Shown piece by piece: positions 60,727-64,000 of a stretch of 64,000 nt of DNA. This DNA comes from Pontibacter pudoricolor (GTDB lineage: Bacteria; Bacteroidota; Bacteroidia; Cytophagales; Hymenobacteraceae). Under the pieces are notes generated by a model. That model was not told where the DNA came from. It did no database searches and saw only the letters and a list, made by a program, of their open reading frames with translations. The translations under genes were made by a program, and so were the position numbers. The DNA lies in contig NZ_CP048106.1 of the NCBI RefSeq assembly GCF_010092985.1, positions 1,612,001 through 1,676,000 of the forward strand, written 5' to 3'. Numbering within the stretch: position 1 is the stretch's first letter; each line of letters begins with the position of its first letter.

Positions 60727-62583
60727 TTACTTTTTGCTGGCTCTTGCATCCATCAGCTGCACGGCTTTTACCAGTTTTACGAACTCACCGCGGTTTCCGT
60801 CTTCATCTTTTCCGCGGGCCTGTTGCGCCAGTTCCAGCACCTGGTTATAGTTGGCTGATCCTTTAAATTTAGAATCGCGGAGCAACATACCATAAGCTGC
60901 CACCGCCGCCGAGAATCTATAGTTGTCGGATAGTTTTTCCGGAGCTATAGTTTGGGTGCTAACTATGGTTTGCAGCAGTTTGCTCTGGTCGCCGGCTGGT
61001 TCTTTGTAGCGCAGTTTCAAGGTAAGCAGTTCGTTGGTTGCAGCGGCTTTGGTGTTCAGTTTTGTTTCCTGGTATTTCAGTTCATCAACTTTCTGCAGCT
61101 CGGTTTTGCTGTTTTTGGCATTGGCAGGCACTATTTCGTAAAGCGCGGTTACACTATGGCCAGCGCCCATGTCACCGGCATCTTTCTGGTCGTTGTTAAA
61201 ATCTTCGTTTTGCAGCGCGCGGTTCTCGTATCCGATCAGGCGGTACGCTTTTACGTGTGCCGGGTTAAACTCGAGTTGCAGCTTTACATCTTTGGCAATG
61301 GTAAACAGTGTGCCGCCAAACTCATTTACGAATACTTTTTTAGCTTCCAATATATTGTCGATGTAGGCATAGTTGCCGTTTCCTTTGTTAGCCAGCTGCT
61401 CCATGCGCGAGTCTTTCAGGTTGCCGGTTCCGAAACCCAGTACGGTCAGGAAAACGCCTGTTTCACGCTTCTTCTCGATCAGTCTTTCCAATTCGCCAGA
61501 GCTCGATACGCCCACGTTAAAATCGCCGTCTGTAGCAAGTATAACCCGGTTGTTTCCGCCTTTAATGAAATGCTTTTCTGCTTCCCGGTAAGCCTGGTTT
61601 ATTCCAGCCGCTCCGGCGGTCGCTCCACCCGCTTCCAACGCTTCAATGGCTGCCAGCATTTCCGCTTTTTTGTTTGTTGATGGCAACACCAGTCCGGCAG
61701 CTCCGGCATACACCACAATCGCCACTTTATCCTGCGGGCGCAGTTGCTCCACCAGCATCTTAAATCCGGATTTAACCAACGGCAATTTATCCTGGCTCAT
61801 CATCGAACCCGACACATCGATCAGGAATACAATGTTAGATGCCGGCAGGTTATCGGTCGGAATTTCTTTGCCCTGCAGGCCGATGTGCAGCAACAGGTTC
61901 TCCTTATTCCAGGGGCAGGCAGCCAGCTCCGTTGTTACCGAAAACGGATGTTCTTTGGTTGGTTGCGGGTAGTCGTAATCAAAGTAGTTGATCATTTCTT
62001 CGATGCGCACGGCATCCGCTGGTGGCAACTGCCCTTCGTTTATAAAGCGGCGCACGTTGCTGTATGATGCATTGTCCACGTCGATAGAGAAAGTTGAGAG
62101 CGGGTTCTTTTTAGCTTCCAGGAAAATACTTTCCGGCAGGTGCTGGTATTCTTCTGTGTTGAATACGGGCGGGGCGTAACCGAATGTTGCCTGATCTGCC
62201 ATCACGGATACTCCAGCTACTTTGCCGGCTAAGGCTCTGCTTCTTCTGCCCTGGGCTGTAACTATTACTTCTTCCAGTTGTCGTCCATCAACTTCCAGGG
62301 CAACATTAATAACTGAGTCTTTTTTTATAGTTACATCTTTGCTCTTATAGCCAATGTAGCGGAACGACAGTGTCTTGTCAGAGGCTGAAACCAGCAATTT
62401 ATAGTTCCCGGCTGCATCAGTAGCGACGCCTTTGTTTGTACCTTTTATAGTTACAGCAACGCCGGGCAGTGGCTGCGCTGTAGCATAATCTGTTACTTTA
62501 CCGGTTATAGTTCTGGTCTGCGCTATAGTTGTGATGGATATCAGCAGCAAGCTGAAAACGAGTAAGTAGATGTGCTTTTTCAT
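60727..62583 (-). CDS. VWA-domain protein with CarboxypepD_reg-like N-terminus
   Basis: A 618-residue protein. Signal peptide (about 1-22, ending TTIAQ), a CarboxypepD_reg-like domain (ITGKVTDYATAQPLPGVAV), a YfbK-type N-terminal segment (NPLSTFSIDVDNASYSNVRR), a von Willebrand A domain with the MIDAS motif DVSGSMM, and a C-terminal DUF3520-type part. Bacteroidota proteins of this type are often tied to outer-membrane or stress functions. The start at 62583 (MKKHIYLL) is chosen over an upstream ATG for the signal peptide. It diverges from the ECF sigma operon. Confidence 0.88.
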   Translation of the reverse strand: MKKHIYLLVFSLLLISITTIAQTRTITGKVTDYATAQPLPGVAVTIKGTNKGVATDAAGNYKLLVSASDKTLSFRYIGYKSKDVTIKKDSVINVALEVDGRQLEEVIVTAQGRRSRALAGKVAGVSVMADQATFGYAPPVFNTEEYQHLPESIFLEAKKNPLSTFSIDVDNASYSNVRRFINEGQLPPADAVRIEEMINYFDYDYPQPTKEHPFSVTTELAACPWNKENLLLHIGLQGKEIPTDNLPASNIVFLIDVSGSMMSQDKLPLVKSGFKMLVEQLRPQDKVAIVVYAGAAGLVLPSTNKKAEMLAAIEALEAGGATAGAAGINQAYREAEKHFIKGGNNRVILATDGDFNVGVSSSGELERLIEKKRETGVFLTVLGFGTGNLKDSRMEQLANKGNGNYAYIDNILEAKKVFVNEFGGTLFTIAKDVKLQLEFNPAHVKAYRLIGYENRALQNEDFNNDQKDAGDMGAGHSVTALYEIVPANAKNSKTELQKVDELKYQETKLNTKAAATNELLTLKLRYKEPAGDQSKLLQTIVSTQTIAPEKLSDNYRFSAAVAAYGMLLRDSKFKGSANYNQVLELAQQARGKDEDGNRGEFVKLVKAVQLMDARASKK

Positions 62584-62701
62584 GGCTGTTCGTGTTTGGT
62601 TTCCCTCATGATGCAGCACGCCACACGATTCCATAAATAAATATTAAAAATTTTTAATTGATCGTTTTTGTGTTTCTTTAAATCTGGATCTCAGCACAAT
62701 T

Positions 62702-63289
62702 ATGTTTCTAAAGTTTTTCAAAAAGGCCGACCCACCCGACGACCTGCAGCTGGTGCAACAGTACCGGGCTACAGCCGATATGGATTGCCTTGGCGAGCTT
62801 TTTGAACGACATACCGAAATGGTGTACCTGGTTTGCCTGAAGTACCTGCGCGACGAGGAAGAAAGCAAAGATGCTACCATGCAGGTTTTCGAGAGCCTGA
62901 CCGAGCTGTTGCTGAAACACGACATTGCTAATTTTAAAAGCTGGCTGCACGTTACCACTAAAAACCATTGCCTGATGCAGCTGCGGGCTAAAAAAGGAAA
63001 AGAACAGGTACGCTTAGAAGATGCCTCGCCGCCGTTTATGGAAAACAGCGATCTTTTTCATCTTAGTGATGCCGAGCAGAAAGAAGAGGACGAAAAGCTG
63101 CTGACACAGGGCCTGGAAACTTTGCCGCCAGAACAACGAACCTGTGTAGAGCTGTTTTACCTGCAGCAAAAGAGTTATAAAGAGATTGCCGGACAGACAG
63201 GCGGCGACCTGAACAAAGTAAAAAGTTACATACAAAACGGGAAACGGAACCTGAAACTATACATGGAGAAACACCATGAACCACGCTAA
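62702..63289 (+). CDS. ECF-type RNA polymerase sigma factor
   Basis: A 195-residue sigma-70-family factor. Region 2 is at about residues 25-90 (LFERHTEMVYLVCLKYL, KDATMQVFESL) and region 4 at 133-185 (LPPEQRTCVELFYLQQKSYKEIAGQTG). It would bind core RNA polymerase and redirect it to extracytoplasmic-stress promoters. The ATG of its presumed anti-sigma factor lies inside its last codons (14-base overlap), so the two are coupled. Confidence 0.92.
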   Translation: MFLKFFKKADPPDDLQLVQQYRATADMDCLGELFERHTEMVYLVCLKYLRDEEESKDATMQVFESLTELLLKHDIANFKSWLHVTTKNHCLMQLRAKKGKEQVRLEDASPPFMENSDLFHLSDAEQKEEDEKLLTQGLETLPPEQRTCVELFYLQQKSYKEIAGQTGGDLNKVKSYIQNGKRNLKLYMEKHHEPR

Positions 63290-64000
63290 CCACCACATAC
63301 ACTTCGGTGCAGACGGGCACCCGACCCTGGAATTGCTTCGGCAATACCAGGAAGGCTTGCTATCGTCTGCCCTGAGCCACCGGCTGGAGCGCCACCTGCT
63401 GGACTGTGAACTATGCACGGATATAGCCGAGGGCATGGCTTTATCAGATGCTACCCAAACCAAAGCTGCCGTTTCCGATATTAACCAGCGTTTAACTATA
63501 TCTAAAGAAAAACACGGAACTGCAGCCTGGTATTCTGACTGGCGTGCCGTAGCCGCTGTATTTGTGCTTCTCTGTTCGGCTGTAATGGTATTTTATTATC
63601 AGTATACCAACTTACAAAATGGACCTGAAACTATAGTTGTAGAAAAAGCTACTGAAAAGCCTGAAACTATAGCTCCGGAGCCAACTATAAACTACGCGCC
63701 TCCTATTGCTACGCTGGATGCTGAGGTAACTGAAGAAGTAAAGCCCACTCAGCCTATAGATAAACCAAAACTGAATACAGCTAAAACTATAGTTGCTGCT
63801 GATCCGCTAGACAAGTTTATAGCTGGTGACGAAGTAATTCTGGATGAAGAAACTATAGCTAAAATTGCAGATGCAGATATAACTGAGTCGGTAGCTTTGG
63901 GAGAGGTTACATTTGATTTCAAAGCTGACAGCACAGCAACTATAGCTACTGTAAAACCAAAAGCCAGGGCAGCTACAGCCCCGCCAATGAGTCTTCAGCG
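63276..64000 (+). CDS. Anti-sigma factor with zinc-finger-like N-terminus, partial at window end
   Basis: The frame begins ATG 63276 and is open to the last base, so it is incomplete at its 3' end (more than 241 residues). N-terminal motif ERHLLDCELC gives the H40-x3-C44-x2-C47 arrangement of zf-HC2 anti-sigma domains. A single membrane helix (about 91-107) follows. The extracytoplasmic linker repeats ETIA/ETIV/TIVA peptides, each encoded by a copy of the ACTATAG motif. Overlap with the sigma gene supports a sigma/anti-sigma pair that binds the sigma factor until a signal arrives. The C-terminal domain lies beyond the window. Confidence 0.85.
   Translation, partial: MNHANHHIHFGADGHPTLELLRQYQEGLLSSALSHRLERHLLDCELCTDIAEGMALSDATQTKAAVSDINQRLTISKEKHGTAAWYSDWRAVAAVFVLLCSAVMVFYYQYTNLQNGPETIVVEKATEKPETIAPEPTINYAPPIATLDAEVTEEVKPTQPIDKPKLNTAKTIVAADPLDKFIAGDEVILDEETIAKIADADITESVALGEVTFDFKADSTATIATVKPKARAATAPPMSLQ

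Larger units (their letters stand above)
1..64000. repeat. Dispersed AACTATAGTT palindrome family
   Basis: The 10-base palindrome AACTATAGTT and its half-site octamer (AACTATAG or CTATAGTT) are found all along the window. Scanning by eye gave about 80 octamer loci, against an expected two or three for this base composition. About 20 are the perfect 10-mer, for example 4513, 11143, 20230, 23912, 37922, 41556, 42826, 50249 and 63626. Copies occur in coding DNA in different frames (TIV, GYS, NYS peptides), in both orientations, between genes and at stop codons (TAAACTATAG). Confidence 0.8.

Overview
The window looks like a chromosomal segment of a Bacteroidota bacterium, most likely order Cytophagales and family Hymenobacteraceae (Pontibacter-like). 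That placement is inferred from a type IX secretion sorting tail, a CarboxypepD_reg/TonB-type receptor, promoter boxes of the TAnnTTTG type, few Shine-Dalgarno sequences, many lipoproteins, and a dispersed AACTATAGTT palindrome. No rRNA, tRNA, CRISPR array or transposase was seen.

Layout. 0-1.8 kb: the 3' part of a quinol-type nitric oxide reductase (qNor). 2-10.1 kb: housekeeping genes (hrpB, rnk, an FMN glutamate-synthase-like protein, nadB-nadA). 10.1-14.7 kb: a leftward nitric-oxide stress block of ric, hemerythrin, a DUF2249 protein, a heme-copper/NnrS-like membrane protein, a DUF59 protein and an Rrf2 regulator. 15.2-22 kb: B12-dependent ribonucleotide reductase (nrdJ), a group III truncated haemoglobin, a second NnrS-like membrane protein with a lipoprotein, and a thioredoxin-fold protein. 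22.3-23.9 kb: proline dehydrogenase and a small lipoprotein. 23.9-37.2 kb: two complete head-to-tail copies of a seven-gene clade II nitrous oxide reductase operon (cytochrome c, nosZ, nosB-like, nosL, nosD, nosF, nosY). 37.5-49.3 kb: stress and regulatory genes (Hsp20, Raf-kinase-inhibitor-like protein, LuxR-type HTH proteins, CspA, MscL), three SpoIIAA-like paralogues, an outer-membrane receptor and an M57 metallopeptidase. 50.1-55.3 kb: a dispersed polysaccharide set (deacetylase, glycoside hydrolase, GT2 synthase). 55.4-59.9 kb: a large chimeric NHL/IPT protein secreted by T9SS. 60-64 kb: a lipoprotein, a VWA protein, and an ECF sigma factor overlapping its anti-sigma factor, which runs off the end.

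How it works together. qNor makes N2O from NO and NosZ reduces N2O to N2. Ric, hemerythrin, haemoglobin and the NnrS-like proteins handle NO damage, and NrdJ gives oxygen-independent dNTP supply. Candidate shared regulatory DNA supports this link: a 26-28 bp dyad about 41 bases upstream of the predicted start of both ric and the right-hand nos operon, and AAATGAC-N4-GTCATTT-like sites near ric/nrdJ, near the thioredoxin-fold gene and at the nos promoter. The left-hand nos operon lacks the dyad, so the two copies may be regulated differently.

The most unusual global feature is the AACTATAGTT palindrome. By eye its half-site octamer occurs about 80 times in 64 kb, both inside and between genes. 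It is almost absent from about 27.8-37.9 kb (most of the nos region) and from the AT-rich half of the NHL gene.
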